DNA from: Streptomyces drozdowiczii
GTDB taxonomy: Bacteria > Actinomycetota > Actinomycetes > Streptomycetales > Streptomycetaceae
DNA: 64,000 nucleotides
Reading direction: 5' to 3'
NCBI RefSeq assembly: GCF_026167665.1
Contig: NZ_CP098740.1
Coordinates: 496,001-560,000 of the forward strand
The notes below the pieces were generated by a model. That model searched no databases. It worked only from the letters and a program-made list of their open reading frames with translations, and was not told where the DNA came from. Below are positions 27,353 to 37,509 of this stretch, piece after piece. The translations under genes were made by a program, and so were the position numbers. Each line of letters opens with the position of its first letter. Positions within the stretch are counted from its first letter, which is position 1.

Positions 27353-28178
27353 ACCCCCGGTCGGCGAACACCCGGTCGAATGCCACCCGGGTGGGCGCAT
27401 CCTCGTCGCGGCCGAGGATGCCGAAGACGACCTCCTCGAAGTGGCCCGCGAAGCGGCCCTCCCCGGTGAGCAGCGCGCGGAAGGCGCCCGCCACCTCCGC
27501 CGGGTCGTTGCGGAAGACGCCGCAGCCCCAGGCGCCCAGGACCAGCCTGCGGTAGCCGCCCACCGTCGCGACCTCCAGCACCCGTTCGGCCCGGGCGGCC
27601 AGTACGGCCGGGATGCGGTGTGCCTCCTGCGGGGTCCGGGCGCGGATGACCCCGGCGTTGGGGGCCGGCGAGGTGAGGAAACCGGCCGTGTACGGGGCGT
27701 CGAGCAGCCGGCCGCGGTCGTCGCGGAAGACCGGCACACCCGGCGAGTGGATGACCCGGTCGGTGTAGAACGCGTCGCGTTCGCCGCGGTGGTGGGCGTA
27801 GAAGCCGGGCGCCCGCAGCAGCGTGGCGTACAGCGCGGAGCTTCGGCACAGGGCCTCCTCCTGCGCCTGGGCGCCGTTCAGGAAGCCGCCGCCGGGGTTG
27901 CGGGCGGAGGCGTAGTTCAGGACGGCGACCTCGCCGGGGCGTTCGCGGGTCATCCGGGCGGCCGCCTGGAGGCTGCTCTCGCCGGTGACCTCGATGACCG
28001 GGGTCCGGTCCCGGTCGGGGACGGCCTCCACCGGCTCGGGGCCGTACAGCCGCGTACCCGCGAGGGCGGCCGCCACACCCTTCTCGATGCTGATGTCGCG
28101 GCCGTTTCCGGCGCGGTAGGAACCCGCCCGGACGATGGCCTCCGTTTCGCGCGCGATTCCGCGCAGCCGGGCGCTCAT
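27351..28178 (-). CDS. Bacterial-type PARG (TIGR02452 family) macrodomain protein
   Basis: This 275-residue protein carries the poly(ADP-ribose) glycohydrolase signature: GGG followed by QEE in NPGGGFLNGAQAQEEALC near residue 93. The bacterial PARG fold is a macrodomain with this loop supplying the catalytic Glu pair. It would remove ADP-ribose chains from proteins. ATG at 28176-28178 fits the family start SARLRGIARET. It is convergent with the MazF-like gene. Confidence 0.88.
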   Translation of the reverse strand: MSARLRGIARETEAIVRAGSYRAGNGRDISIEKGVAAALAGTRLYGPEPVEAVPDRDRTPVIEVTGESSLQAAARMTRERPGEVAVLNYASARNPGGGFLNGAQAQEEALCRSSALYATLLRAPGFYAHHRGERDAFYTDRVIHSPGVPVFRDDRGRLLDAPYTAGFLTSPAPNAGVIRARTPQEAHRIPAVLAARAERVLEVATVGGYRRLVLGAWGCGVFRNDPAEVAGAFRALLTGEGRFAGHFEEVVFGILGRDEDAPTRVAFDRVFADRG

Positions 28179-28325
28179 GAGCCCTCCCCCTTATGGTGCA
28201 TACGGGGCATGATCGGCGTTCTTCTCCCGGACACGCAATCGAATTTCCGGCGAAGAAGGCGCTCTTGTGCGATGCCTCAGCAGCGGTTTGGGTAGGACGG
28301 ACGCACCGGAACAAGGAGGCCCGGC

Positions 28326-29642
28326 ATGTCATCCGAGACACCCGGCGGCCATGGTCCGCCACCCGGTCAGGCCCCGCCCCTCGGTGAGGGCGAGGCGGAG
28401 GATTTACTGCGCGGCATCTGTTTCAAGACGGGGCCGCCGCGCACGGTGGGCGTCGAGCTGGAATGGCTCCTGCACGACCGCGACCAACCGCGTCGCACCG
28501 TCCCGCCCGAGCTGCTGGAGGCGGCCGCGACGGCCGTCCGGGCGCTGCCCCTGAGCGCGGCGCTGACCTTCGAACCCGGCGGCCAGCTGGAACTCAGCTC
28601 GCGCCCCGCCGCTTCCCTGATGGCGTGTGTCGAGGACACCGCCGCCGATCTCACCGCCGTGCGCGCCGCCCTCGGCGGGCTGGGCCTCGCCCCGGCCGGA
28701 CTGGGCGTCGATCCCTGGCAGACCCCGCGCCGGCTCCTGCGCGAGCCCCGGTACGAGGCCATGGAGCAGGCCCTCGACCGGTGGGGCCCGGCCGGTCGCG
28801 CCATGATGTGCACCACCGCCTCCGTCCAGGTCTGCCTGGACGCCGGGGAGGAGGAGCCCGGTCCGCTCGGGTACGCGCGGCGCTGGCAGCTGGCCCACCT
28901 GCTGGGCGCCGTCCTGGTGGCGGCCTTCGCCAACTCGCCGTACCGGGAGGGCGCGCCGACGCCCTGGCGGTCCACCCGCCAGGCGCTGTGGGCCGACCTG
29001 GATCCGAAGCGGACACTGGCCCCCGACGGGCTGCTGCCGCCCCGGGACGCCTGGGCCGCGCACGTCCTGGACACCCCCGTGCTGTGCGTGCGGGGCGAGG
29101 GGCCGTGGCAGGTGCCGGACGGGCTCACGTTCCGCGACTGGATCCGGTCCGGAGAGCCCGGACGCCCGGACCGGAGCGACCTGGACTACCACATCACCAC
29201 GCTGTTCCCGCCGGCCCGGCCGCGCGGGCACCTGGAGCTGCGCATGATCGACGCGCAGCCCGGTGAGGACGGCTGGATCGTGCCCCTCGCCGTCACGACC
29301 GCCCTGTTCGACGACCCGGAAACCGCGGAGACGGTGTACCGGACCGTGAAGCCGCTCGCCGAGACGGCCGGGGCGGGCGCCGCTCCGCGCAATCCGCTGT
29401 GGACCGCGGCCGCCCGCGACGGCCTGGCCGACCCGGAGCTGCGCCAGGCGGCGGACCTCTGCTTCCGGCTCGCCCTGGAGGCGCTGCCCCGGCTGGGCGC
29501 GAGCGTCGCGGTACGGGACGCGGTCGCCGGCTTCCACGACCGCTATGTCGCCCGGGGCAGATGCCCCGCCGACGACCTGCGGGACCTGCTCACCACGGGC
29601 GGGGCGCGCCGCCCGGCCCATCCGAAGGGGACCCTGTCATGA
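28326..29642 (+). CDS. egtA: Glutamate-cysteine ligase of ergothioneine biosynthesis
   Basis: This 438-residue ATP-grasp-like ligase makes gamma-glutamylcysteine for ergothioneine synthesis. Family marks are VGVELEWLLHD near residue 40, FEPGGQLELSS near residue 81, and the substrate-side ELRMIDAQPGEDGW near residue 305. AAGGAGG lies eight bases before ATG 28326. It opens a four-gene operon with 4-nt or shorter overlaps; the order A-B-C-D is the common actinobacterial one. Confidence 0.95.
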   Translation: MSSETPGGHGPPPGQAPPLGEGEAEDLLRGICFKTGPPRTVGVELEWLLHDRDQPRRTVPPELLEAAATAVRALPLSAALTFEPGGQLELSSRPAASLMACVEDTAADLTAVRAALGGLGLAPAGLGVDPWQTPRRLLREPRYEAMEQALDRWGPAGRAMMCTTASVQVCLDAGEEEPGPLGYARRWQLAHLLGAVLVAAFANSPYREGAPTPWRSTRQALWADLDPKRTLAPDGLLPPRDAWAAHVLDTPVLCVRGEGPWQVPDGLTFRDWIRSGEPGRPDRSDLDYHITTLFPPARPRGHLELRMIDAQPGEDGWIVPLAVTTALFDDPETAETVYRTVKPLAETAGAGAAPRNPLWTAAARDGLADPELRQAADLCFRLALEALPRLGASVAVRDAVAGFHDRYVARGRCPADDLRDLLTTGGARRPAHPKGTLS

Positions 29643-30973
29643 CCGAATCCCCCGCGCCCCCGCACGCCGGGGACGCCGAGGCGCTGCGCGAGCACGCGCT
29701 CGCCGCGCTGCTCACCGCCCGCAGGCGCACCGCGCTCCTCACCGACAGCGTGGACGACCACGAGCTGACCGCCCAGCACTCGCCGCTGATGTCGCCGCTG
29801 GTCTGGGACCTGGCGCACATCGGCAACCAGGAGGAGCTGTGGCTGCTGCGCGGTGTGGCGGGGCGGGAGGCGATGCGCCCGGAGATCGACGGACTGTACG
29901 ACGCCTTCGAGCATCCGCGCGCCACCCGGCCCACCCTGCCGCTGCTGGCGCCCGACGAGGCCCGTTCGTACGCCTCCGAGGTACGCGGCAGGGCGCTGGA
30001 CGTGCTGGAGTCCGCGCCGCTCGGGGACGGACCCGCGCTGGTCAGGGCCGGGTTCGCCTTCGGGATGATCGCCCAGCACGAGCAGCAGCACGACGAGACG
30101 ATGCTGATCACGCATCAGCTGCGTACGGGACCTGCCGCGCTGACGGCCCCGGAGCCGCCGCGCGCGGCGGACGACGCCTTGGCGCTGCCCGCCGAGGTCC
30201 TGGTGCCCGGCGGTCCGTTCACGATGGGCACGTCGGCCGAGCCGTGGGCCCTGGACAACGAACGCCCGGCACACCGGCGGGACGTTCCCGGGTTCGTCAT
30301 CGACACGGCTCCGGTGACGTGCGGCGCGTACCGGGCGTTCATCGAGGACGGCGGCTACGACGAGCAGCGGTGGTGGGCGCCCGAGGGCTGGGCGATGGTC
30401 CGGGAGCACGAGCTGCGCGCCCCGCTGTTCTGGCACCGGGACGCCGGGCAGTGGCTGCGGCGGCGCTTCGGGGTGACCGAGCCCGTGCCGGACGACGAGC
30501 CGGTGGTGCACGTCAGCTGGTACGAGGCCGACGCGTACGCGCGCTGGGCGGGCCGCAGGCTGCCGACCGAGGCGGAGTGGGAGAAGGCGGCGCGCCACGA
30601 CCCCGTCTCCGGGCGCTCGCGCCGCTATCCGTGGGGCGACGAGGACCCGACACCGGAGCGGGCCAATCTGGGGCAGCGCCATCTGCGGCCCGCGCCCGCC
30701 GGGGCGTATCCGGCCGGGCGGGCGCCGTGCGGGGCGGGTCAGCTGATCGGTGACGTGTGGGAGTGGACGGCGAGCGACTTCCTGCCGTATCCGGGGTTCA
30801 CGCCGTTCCCGTACCGCGAGTACTCGGAGGTGTTCTTCGGCCCGGAGCACAAGGTGCTGCGGGGCGGCTCGTTCGCGGTGGACGCGGTGGCCTGCCGGGG
30901 CACGTTCCGCAACTGGGACCTGCCGGTCCGGCGGCAGATCTTCTCCGGGTTCCGGACCGCGAGGGATCTCTGA
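29639..30973 (+). CDS. egtB: Ergothioneine synthase, iron(II) sulfoxide synthase
   Basis: This 444-residue enzyme joins a DinB-like N-terminal domain (iron ligands HIGNQEE and AQHEQQHDET) to a formylglycine-enzyme-like C-terminal domain (PTEAEWEKAARHD, GDVWEWTASDF, LRGGSFAVD). EgtB uses oxygen to attach gamma-glutamylcysteine to hercynine as a sulfoxide. ATG 29639 overlaps the egtA stop. Confidence 0.96.
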   Translation: MTESPAPPHAGDAEALREHALAALLTARRRTALLTDSVDDHELTAQHSPLMSPLVWDLAHIGNQEELWLLRGVAGREAMRPEIDGLYDAFEHPRATRPTLPLLAPDEARSYASEVRGRALDVLESAPLGDGPALVRAGFAFGMIAQHEQQHDETMLITHQLRTGPAALTAPEPPRAADDALALPAEVLVPGGPFTMGTSAEPWALDNERPAHRRDVPGFVIDTAPVTCGAYRAFIEDGGYDEQRWWAPEGWAMVREHELRAPLFWHRDAGQWLRRRFGVTEPVPDDEPVVHVSWYEADAYARWAGRRLPTEAEWEKAARHDPVSGRSRRYPWGDEDPTPERANLGQRHLRPAPAGAYPAGRAPCGAGQLIGDVWEWTASDFLPYPGFTPFPYREYSEVFFGPEHKVLRGGSFAVDAVACRGTFRNWDLPVRRQIFSGFRTARDL

Positions 30974-31728
30974 TGTGCCGTCATATCGCCTACCTGGGGC
31001 CGCCGGTCGCCCTGGGCGAGCTGCTGTCGCGCCCGGCGCACTCCCTGGTACGGCAGTCCTGGGAGCCCCGCCGCCAGCGCCACGGCACGGTCAACGCGGA
31101 CGGCTTCGGGGTCGGCTGGTACGCGGAGGGCGACCCGGTCCCGGGCCGCTACCGCCGCCAGGGCCCCGTCTGGGGCGACCAGACCTTCGCCGACCTGGTC
31201 CGGGTGGTCCGCAGCCACGCCCTGCTCGCCGCGGTCCGGGACGCGACCGGCGCCGATCCGGACGGCGAGGCGGCCGCGGCGCCGTTCGCCGCGGACCGGG
31301 TGCTGTTCAGCCACAACGGGGCGGTGCGGGGCTGGCCCGGTTCGATGGCCTCGGTGGCGGCGACCCTGCCCCCGGCCGAGCTGCTGCGGCTCGCGGCGCG
31401 CAGCGACTCCGCCCTGGTCTGGGCCCTGGTGCGGCACCGGCTCGCGACGGGCGACCCGCTCGCGCAGGCCGTGGCGGACACCGTGCCGGAGGTGGCGGAG
31501 GCGGCGCCGGGCTCCCGGCTCAACCTGCTGCTCACCGACGGCCGCTCCCTCGTGGCCACCGCCTGGGGCGACACCCTGTGGCATCTCACCGAGCCCGGCC
31601 GGCACACGGTCGTCGCCTCGGAGCCGTACGACGACGATCCCCGCTGGTCCGAGGTGCCCGACCGCACCCTGCTGACCGCGACCGCCGGAGACGTCCTGCT
31701 GACCCCGCTGAAGGAGCCCCGAGCGTGA
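30973..31728 (+). CDS. egtC: Gamma-glutamyl hercynylcysteine S-oxide hydrolase
   Basis: This 251-residue class II glutamine-amidotransferase-type hydrolase has its N-terminal nucleophile Cys2 (MCRHIAYLG) and the FSHNGAVRGWPGS stretch. It removes glutamate from the EgtB product. It overlaps egtB by one base (TGATG) and egtD by four. Confidence 0.95.
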   Translation: MCRHIAYLGPPVALGELLSRPAHSLVRQSWEPRRQRHGTVNADGFGVGWYAEGDPVPGRYRRQGPVWGDQTFADLVRVVRSHALLAAVRDATGADPDGEAAAAPFAADRVLFSHNGAVRGWPGSMASVAATLPPAELLRLAARSDSALVWALVRHRLATGDPLAQAVADTVPEVAEAAPGSRLNLLLTDGRSLVATAWGDTLWHLTEPGRHTVVASEPYDDDPRWSEVPDRTLLTATAGDVLLTPLKEPRA

Positions 31729-32687
31729 AGCCCTTCCTGCTGACCCGCACCCTGCCCGAGGACGCGACGGACGCGGCGCTGCGCGCCGATGTGCTGCACG
31801 GCCTGTCCCGGCGCCCGAAGACGCTGCCGCCCAAGTGGTTCTACGACGCCCGCGGCAGCGAACTGTTCGAGGAGATCACCCGGCTCCCCGAGTACTACCC
31901 GACGCGCGCCGAGCGGGAGATCCTGATCGACCGGGCCGGTGAGATCGCCGCCGCGTCCGGCGCCCGCACCCTGGTCGAGCTGGGTTCCGGATCGTCGGAG
32001 AAGACCCGCCATCTGCTGGACGCGCTGGCGGACCTGCACAGTTACGTGCCGGTCGACGTCAGCGAGAGCGCGTTGCGCGGGGCGGCGGAGGCCCTGCTGA
32101 AGGAGCGGCCGGGGCTGTCCGTGCACGCGCTGATCGCCGACTTCACGGCCGGGCTCACGCTGCCGGAGACGCCCGGGCCCCGGCTGGTGGCGTTCCTCGG
32201 CGGCACCCTCGGCAATCTGCTGCCGGCCGAGCGGTCGGTGTTCCTGAAGTCGGTACGCGATCTGCTGGCGCCCGGGGACACGCTGCTGCTCGGCACGGAC
32301 CTGGTGAAGGACGAGGAGGTGCTGGTCGCGGCGTACGACGACGCGGCGGGGGTGACGGCGGCGTTCAACCGCAACGTGCTGTCGGTCGTCGACCGGGAGC
32401 TGGGCGCGGACTTCGTGCCGGAGGACTTCGCGCATGTGGCGCGGTGGAATCCGCGTGAGGAGTGGATCGAGATGCGGCTGCGCGCCCGCCGGTCCTTGAC
32501 GGTGAAGATTCCGGAGCTGGATCTGGTGGTGCCGTTCGAGGCGGGTGAGGAGCTGCGCACCGAGGTGTCCGCGAAGTTCCGCGAGGACGGGGTGCGCGGC
32601 GAGCTGGCCGCGGCGGGGCTCCGTCTGGCCCACTGGTGGACGGACTCCGAGGACAGGTTCGCGCTGTCCCTGTCCACGGTGGACTGA
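31725..32687 (+). CDS. egtD: L-histidine N-alpha-methyltransferase
   Basis: This 320-residue SAM-dependent enzyme trimethylates histidine to hercynine. The SAM motif is LVELGSGSSEKTRHLL near residue 85; PPKWFYDARGSELFEEIT near residue 35 and YDDAAGVTAAFNRN near residue 205 are histidine-pocket regions. GTG 31725 overlaps the egtC stop. EgtE, the C-S lyase, is not in this operon. Confidence 0.96.
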   Translation: MKPFLLTRTLPEDATDAALRADVLHGLSRRPKTLPPKWFYDARGSELFEEITRLPEYYPTRAEREILIDRAGEIAAASGARTLVELGSGSSEKTRHLLDALADLHSYVPVDVSESALRGAAEALLKERPGLSVHALIADFTAGLTLPETPGPRLVAFLGGTLGNLLPAERSVFLKSVRDLLAPGDTLLLGTDLVKDEEVLVAAYDDAAGVTAAFNRNVLSVVDRELGADFVPEDFAHVARWNPREEWIEMRLRARRSLTVKIPELDLVVPFEAGEELRTEVSAKFREDGVRGELAAAGLRLAHWWTDSEDRFALSLSTVD

Positions 32688-32700
32688 CCGTCCGCGGTAC

Positions 32701-32734
32701 GGGTACGGGGCCGGCGCCGGCCGGTCCCGTACCC
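32701..32734. terminator. Hairpin between egtD and the binding-protein gene
   Basis: A GGGTACGGG/CCCGTACCC stem with further internal GC pairing lies between convergent genes and probably terminates both. Confidence 0.7.
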
Positions 32735-32744
32735 GCGCCGGGGG

Positions 32745-34001
32745 TCAGCTGCCGGCGAGCACCGCGGTGATCTTGTCGGAGGCGGTCTTCGCCTCGGTCG
32801 CCGGGTCACCGCCCTGGAGGACCGCCGTCATGTACGCCTTGATCGGGTTGTCGGCCTCGACCGCGGCCCACTGCGGGGAGTTGGGGGTGGCGTGGCCGCG
32901 CGTGGCGCCCTCGGCCATCGCGGCGGTGCTCTCCTCGCCCTCGATGACATGGGCCAGGGCGGGCTTGTTGGGGACGTAGCTCATCGTCTTGGCCAGGTCC
33001 TCCTGCCACTTGGCCCCGGCCAGCGCCTTGATGACCTCGTAGGCGGCGCTGCGCTGGTTGGACTTCTGCGGCACGATGAGGTCGGAGCCGCCGGTGAACA
33101 CCGAGCCGGGCGCCTTGGCGGTCTTGCCGGGAATCGGGAAGTAGCCGAGCTTGCCCTTGAGTTCGGGGTTCTTCTTCTCGATCAGGGTCGCCGTGCTGGG
33201 GGTGGAGATGATCTGGGCGACATTTCCCTCGGCGAACACATCGGCCTGCGGGGGCTTTTCCTCGTCGGCGTCCTTGGGCCCGTTGCCCAGTGCCTGGAGC
33301 TCGGAATAGAAGTCCATGCCCTTGAGCGCGGCGGGCGTGTCGAGAGCGCCCGCCCAGTCGCCGTCCCGGTCGTCGGCGAGTTGGCCGCCCTCGTCCCAGA
33401 TGAATCCGGCGAGAACGTACCAGTTCTGGCCGGGCAGATACATGCCCTGGATTCCGTCGCGGTTCAGTTTCCCGGTGTCGGCGATCCACTGCGCGCGCGT
33501 CTTCGGCGGGTTCTTGATGCCCGCGTCCGCGAAGATGTCCTTGTTGTAGATCACCACGCGGTTGGCCGCGTACCACGGGATGCCGTACTGGACGCCGCCG
33601 ATGCTCCCCGGCTCGGCGAGACCGGGCAGCCAGTCCTCTCTGCCCAGGTCACGCATGGATTCGAGGGTGAGGTCGCGCAGGTTGCCGCTCTCGGCGTACT
33701 GGGCGACCTGGGTGTTGCCGACCTCGATGACGTCGGGGGTCTCCTTGCCGGCGAGGGCCTCCAGGACCTTGGGGCCGATGCCGCCCCATTCCTGGATCTT
33801 GAACTCCAGTTCGACCGAGGAGTGCTCGTCCTCGTACGACTTCTTGAAACGGTCCAGGAAGTCGGCGGTAACGCTGTCCTTCATCAGCCAGATCGTCACC
33901 TTCTTGCCGTCGGAGCCGCCGGTGCCGGGGATCACGCCGCAGCCACCCAGCGCAACAGTGGAAACAAGGGCGACAGCTCCGACGAGCATGCGGTTTTTCA
34001 C
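32745..34001 (-). CDS. Extracellular sugar-binding lipoprotein of an ABC importer
   Basis: This 418-residue family 1 solute-binding protein has a lipobox LGGC with the lipid Cys at residue 21, then WLMKDSVTADFLDRF and the sugar-site stretch YGIPWYAANRVVIYNKD near residue 140. GTG at 33999-34001 follows AGAAGG. No permease or ATPase genes are nearby, so it must work with transporter parts encoded elsewhere. A DasR-type operator about 90 bases upstream, identical to that of the chitinase in this window, points to chitooligosaccharides as ligand (inference). Confidence 0.88.
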   Translation of the reverse strand: MKNRMLVGAVALVSTVALGGCGVIPGTGGSDGKKVTIWLMKDSVTADFLDRFKKSYEDEHSSVELEFKIQEWGGIGPKVLEALAGKETPDVIEVGNTQVAQYAESGNLRDLTLESMRDLGREDWLPGLAEPGSIGGVQYGIPWYAANRVVIYNKDIFADAGIKNPPKTRAQWIADTGKLNRDGIQGMYLPGQNWYVLAGFIWDEGGQLADDRDGDWAGALDTPAALKGMDFYSELQALGNGPKDADEEKPPQADVFAEGNVAQIISTPSTATLIEKKNPELKGKLGYFPIPGKTAKAPGSVFTGGSDLIVPQKSNQRSAAYEVIKALAGAKWQEDLAKTMSYVPNKPALAHVIEGEESTAAMAEGATRGHATPNSPQWAAVEADNPIKAYMTAVLQGGDPATEAKTASDKITAVLAGS

Positions 34002-34088
34002 GATTCACCTTCTGCGGAACGGCAGGACGAAATTTGCGGACCCGGTGTGGGGGACTGCGGGCTGCGCTCGCACGGGCGTGGCTGGATT

Positions 34089-34102
34089 TTGGTATGGACC
34101 AA
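34089..34102. promoter_or_regulatory. DasR-type operator (dre) upstream of the sugar-binding lipoprotein
   Basis: TGGTATGGACCA at 34090-34101, flanked by T and A, is a near match to the dre consensus TGGTCTAGACCA known for DasR, the GlcNAc-responsive GntR regulator. A further TTTGGTC half lies at 34106-34112. The exact reverse complement of this 12-mer occurs upstream of the chitinase gene. Confidence 0.78.
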
Positions 34103-34202
34103 TACTTTGGTCAAGCGCGGTCACGGACCCGCGCGATGGCCGCGATCCCTCGCGAACCGGGCCGAGGTAGGGCACCTTGGTAGGGACGAGAGGAGTCAAA
34201 CC

Positions 34203-34418
34203 GTGTCGAACCACACGTATCGCGTCACCGAAATCGTAGGAACCTCCCAGGAGGGGGTGGACGAGGCGATTCGCAACGGTGTCGCAAGAGCCTCGGAAAC
34301 GTTGCACAATCTCGACTGGTTCGAGATCACGCAGGTGCGCGGGCAGATCGAAAATGGCCGGATCGCGCACTATCAGGTCGGCCTGAAAGTGGGCTTCCGG
34401 CTCGACGACCCGAAGTGA
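34203..34418 (+). CDS. Dodecin family protein
   Basis: This 71-residue dodecin has the family pattern YRVTEIVGTSQEGVDEAI, with Trp in LDWFEITQVRG that stacks flavins, and ends VGLKVGFRLDD. Dodecins are dodecameric flavin or CoA-binding storage proteins in the cytoplasm. GTG 34203 follows GAGAGGAG. It is divergent from the binding-protein gene and shares its upstream region. Confidence 0.94.
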   Translation: MSNHTYRVTEIVGTSQEGVDEAIRNGVARASETLHNLDWFEITQVRGQIENGRIAHYQVGLKVGFRLDDPK

Positions 34419-34454
34419 CGCGGGGGCCCGTCGCCCCGCGCGTACGCGCCCGGT

Positions 34455-34940
34455 TCAGGTGCGCCCCTCGCGCTCCTGCGCCTCTTTCAGCGCCGGCGAG
34501 GCCGGGGTCCAGCGGGCCCGCACCACGGTGAATCCGGCCAGCTCGGCGGCGTCGCAGACCAGCTCGTCGTCGTCCACGAGTATGCGCACGGTACGGTCGC
34601 GGCCGAGCCGCTCCAGGATCTCCAGCTTGGTCCGGCGCGCCGGTCGGCGGTCGTCGTTGCGCCGCATGTGCAGCCGCCCCTCGGGCAGCCCGGTACGGCC
34701 CAGCCAGGCCACGGTGTCCTTGCGGCACCGCTCCGGCCGCCCGGTGAGGTAGACGATCTCGCACTCCTCGGCGCTGCTCAGCGCCAGCCGTACGCCCTCG
34801 TCGAGCGGCGGGTCGTCCACGGCGGCGGCGAAGAAGGCGGGCCAGTTCCGGCGGCCCTCCAGGAAGTGCTGGCGGTGCGCGGTGTCGGCGAGCGTACCGT
34901 CAAGATCGAACACGGCCACCGGCCGTTCGTCGTTTCTCAT
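34455..34940 (-). CDS. HAD-like phosphatase, polynucleotide-kinase 3'-phosphatase type
   Basis: This 161-residue HAD protein has the nucleophile motif [10 protein letters not shown] near residue 10, TGRP near residue 70, a conserved Lys in RRTKLEIL and the acid motif LVDDDEL near residue 118. This arrangement resembles the phosphatase half of T4 polynucleotide kinase, but no kinase domain is present. It is divergent from the UvrA-like gene, and a nucleic-acid end-repair role is possible. Confidence 0.82.
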   Translation of the reverse strand: MRNDERPVAVFDLDGTLADTAHRQHFLEGRRNWPAFFAAAVDDPPLDEGVRLALSSAEECEIVYLTGRPERCRKDTVAWLGRTGLPEGRLHMRRNDDRRPARRTKLEILERLGRDRTVRILVDDDELVCDAAELAGFTVVRARWTPASPALKEAQEREGRT

Positions 34941-35012
34941 GCGGCCAGCAAACCAAGCGGCGGCCCGGCCCGGCCAACCGGCACGACCACCGAGCACGGA
35001 GACCTCTCCCCC

Positions 35013-37427
35013 ATGACCTCGCCCCACGATCCGTACGTCCGGGTCCGAGGCGCCCGCGAGCACAATCTGCGGAACGCCGATGTCGACATCCCCCGCGACA
35101 CCCTCACCGTCTTCACCGGGGTCTCCGGCTCGGGCAAGTCCTCGCTGGCCTTCGGCACGATCTACGCGGAGGCCCAGCGCCGCTACTTCGAGTCCGTCGC
35201 CCCGTACGCGCGGCGGCTGATCCATCAAGTGGGCGCGCCCGCCGTCGGCGAGGTCACCGGGCTACCGCCGGCCGTCTCGCTGGAGCAGCGCAGATCGGCG
35301 CCGGGCGCGCGGTCGTCCGTGGGCACGGTGACGACGCTGTCCAACTCGCTGCGGATGCTGTTCTCGCGGGCCGGGGACTATCCGGAGGGGGCCGAGCGGC
35401 TGGACTCGGACGCCTTCTCGCCGAACACCGCCGCCGGGGCGTGCCCCCGCTGCCACGGCCTCGGCCGGGTCCACCGCACGAGCGAGGAACTGCTGGTCCC
35501 GGACCCGGGCCTGTCGATCAGGGAGGGCGCGATCGCCGCCTGGCCGGGGGCCTGGCAGGGCAAGAACCTGCGCGATGTGCTGGACGCGCTCGGCCACGAC
35601 GTGGACCGGCCGTGGCGGGAGCTGGACCCGGCCGACCGGGAGTGGATCCTGTTCACCGACGAGCAGCCGGTGGTGACCGTCCATCCGGTGCGCGAGGCGG
35701 GGCGCATCCAACGGCCCTACCAGGGCACGTACATGAGCGCCCGCCGCTATGTGATGCACACGTTCGCCGACTCGAAGAGCGCCACCCTGCGGGCGAAGGC
35801 CGAGCGCTTCCTGAGCAGCGAACCCTGTCCGGTGTGCGGGGGCAGCAGGCTGCGGCCGGAGGCCATGGCCGTCACCTTCGCGGGGCGCACCATCGCGGAG
35901 CTCGCGGGTCTGGCGCTCACCGAACTCGCCGGTGTGCTCGCGGCGGCGGGCGGCGACGGGACCGCCCGGGTGCTGACGGCGGACCTCCTCGCCCGCATCG
36001 GGACCGTCAACGAACTGGGCCTCGGCTATCTGAGCCTGGACCGCACGGCGCCCACGCTCTCCTCCGGTGAGCTCCAGCGTCTACGGCTGGCGACCCAGCT
36101 GCGCGCGGGCCTCTTCGGTGTGGTGTACGTCCTGGACGAGCCGTCGGCCGGTCTGCATCCGGCGGACACCGAGGCGCTGCTCGCGGTGCTGGGGCGGCTG
36201 AAGGAGGCCGGGAACACGGTCTTCGTGGTGGAGCACCAGATGGATGTGGTGCGGCGGGCGGACTGGCTGGTGGACGTGGGTCCGCTGGCCGGTGAGCACG
36301 GCGGCCGGGTGCTGCACAGCGGGCCGCCCGCCGGGCTCGCCGGGGTCGCGGATTCGGCCACCCGACGCTTCCTCTTCCCGGACGCGCCGCCCGCGCCGCG
36401 CGAGGTCCGCGCGCCCTCGGGGTGGCTGCGGCTGTTCGGGGTGGAACGGCACAATGTGCGCGGGGTGGACGCGGCGTTCCCGCTGGGGGTGTTCACGGCG
36501 GTGACCGGGGTCTCCGGTTCCGGCAAGTCGACGCTGGTGGGGCAGGTGCTGGCGGGGGCGCTGGTGGACCGGCGCGGTGCCGCGGAGGACCAGGAACGGC
36601 CCGTGATCGGATACGCCCGCGCCGAGGGGCTGGAGGCGGTGGACCGGCTCGTCCAGGTGGACCAGCGGCCCATCGGGCGTACACCCCGGTCCAACCTGGC
36701 CACGTACACCGGTCTCTTCGACGTGGTGCGCAAGCTCTTCGCGGCCACGCCGCTGGCCCGGGAGCGGGGGTACCGGGCGGGCCGGTTCTCGTTCAACGTG
36801 ACCGGCGGGCGGTGCGAGACGTGCCAGGGCGAGGGGTTCGTCTCGGTGGAGCTGCTGTTCCTGCCGAGCACCTACGCGCCCTGTCCGGACTGTCACGGGG
36901 CGCGGTACAACCCGGAGACGCTGGAGGTCACGCTGCGCGGGCTGGACATCGCCCAGGTGCTGGACCTGACCGTGGAGTCGGCGGCCGGGTTCTTCGCGGA
37001 GACGCCGGCCGCCGCGCGCAGCCTGGGGACGCTGCTGGACGTGGGGCTCGGCTATCTGCGGCTCGGGCAGCCCGCGACGGAGCTGTCCGGCGGCGAGGCG
37101 CAGCGGATCAAGCTGGCGGCGGAGCTCCAGCGGGCGCGCCGGGGCCACACGCTGTACCTCCTGGACGAGCCGACGACGGGGCTGCATCCGGCCGATGTCG
37201 AGGTGCTGATGCGCCAGTTGCACGGTCTGGTGGAGGCCGGCTCCACGGTGGTGGTCGTGGAGCACGACATGGCCGTGGTCGCGGGGGCGGACTGGGTGAT
37301 CGACCTCGGTCCCGGCGGCGGCGACCGGGGTGGCCGGGTCGTGGCCGAGGGGCCTCCGGTGGCGGTGGCGGAGGCGCCGGAGAGCCGCACGGCGGGTTAT
37401 CTGCGGGCGGCTCTGGGGCTCGCCTGA
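35013..37427 (+). CDS. UvrA-like ABC ATPase (excinuclease subunit A paralogue)
   Basis: This 804-residue protein has two ABC modules with Walker A GSGKSS near residue 40 and GSGKST near residue 510, paired signatures (LSSGELQRL and LSGGEAQRI), and zinc modules CPRC/CPVCGG and [14 protein letters not shown]. It is shorter than housekeeping UvrA (about 950-1000 residues), lacking much of the UvrB-binding insert, as in the DrrC/UvrA2-type paralogues linked to drug tolerance. ATG 35013 is used; the longer open frame shadows the HAD gene. The substrate lesion or drug is unknown. Confidence 0.88.
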   Translation: MTSPHDPYVRVRGAREHNLRNADVDIPRDTLTVFTGVSGSGKSSLAFGTIYAEAQRRYFESVAPYARRLIHQVGAPAVGEVTGLPPAVSLEQRRSAPGARSSVGTVTTLSNSLRMLFSRAGDYPEGAERLDSDAFSPNTAAGACPRCHGLGRVHRTSEELLVPDPGLSIREGAIAAWPGAWQGKNLRDVLDALGHDVDRPWRELDPADREWILFTDEQPVVTVHPVREAGRIQRPYQGTYMSARRYVMHTFADSKSATLRAKAERFLSSEPCPVCGGSRLRPEAMAVTFAGRTIAELAGLALTELAGVLAAAGGDGTARVLTADLLARIGTVNELGLGYLSLDRTAPTLSSGELQRLRLATQLRAGLFGVVYVLDEPSAGLHPADTEALLAVLGRLKEAGNTVFVVEHQMDVVRRADWLVDVGPLAGEHGGRVLHSGPPAGLAGVADSATRRFLFPDAPPAPREVRAPSGWLRLFGVERHNVRGVDAAFPLGVFTAVTGVSGSGKSTLVGQVLAGALVDRRGAAEDQERPVIGYARAEGLEAVDRLVQVDQRPIGRTPRSNLATYTGLFDVVRKLFAATPLARERGYRAGRFSFNVTGGRCETCQGEGFVSVELLFLPSTYAPCPDCHGARYNPETLEVTLRGLDIAQVLDLTVESAAGFFAETPAAARSLGTLLDVGLGYLRLGQPATELSGGEAQRIKLAAELQRARRGHTLYLLDEPTTGLHPADVEVLMRQLHGLVEAGSTVVVVEHDMAVVAGADWVIDLGPGGGDRGGRVVAEGPPVAVAEAPESRTAGYLRAALGLA

Positions 37428-37509
37428 GGGGTCGGCGTCCCTCAACTCCGGCGTACATCAAGCGGGTTGGCGGGCAGCGCGGGGAAGGGAAATGAAACAG
37501 TAAAGAATG

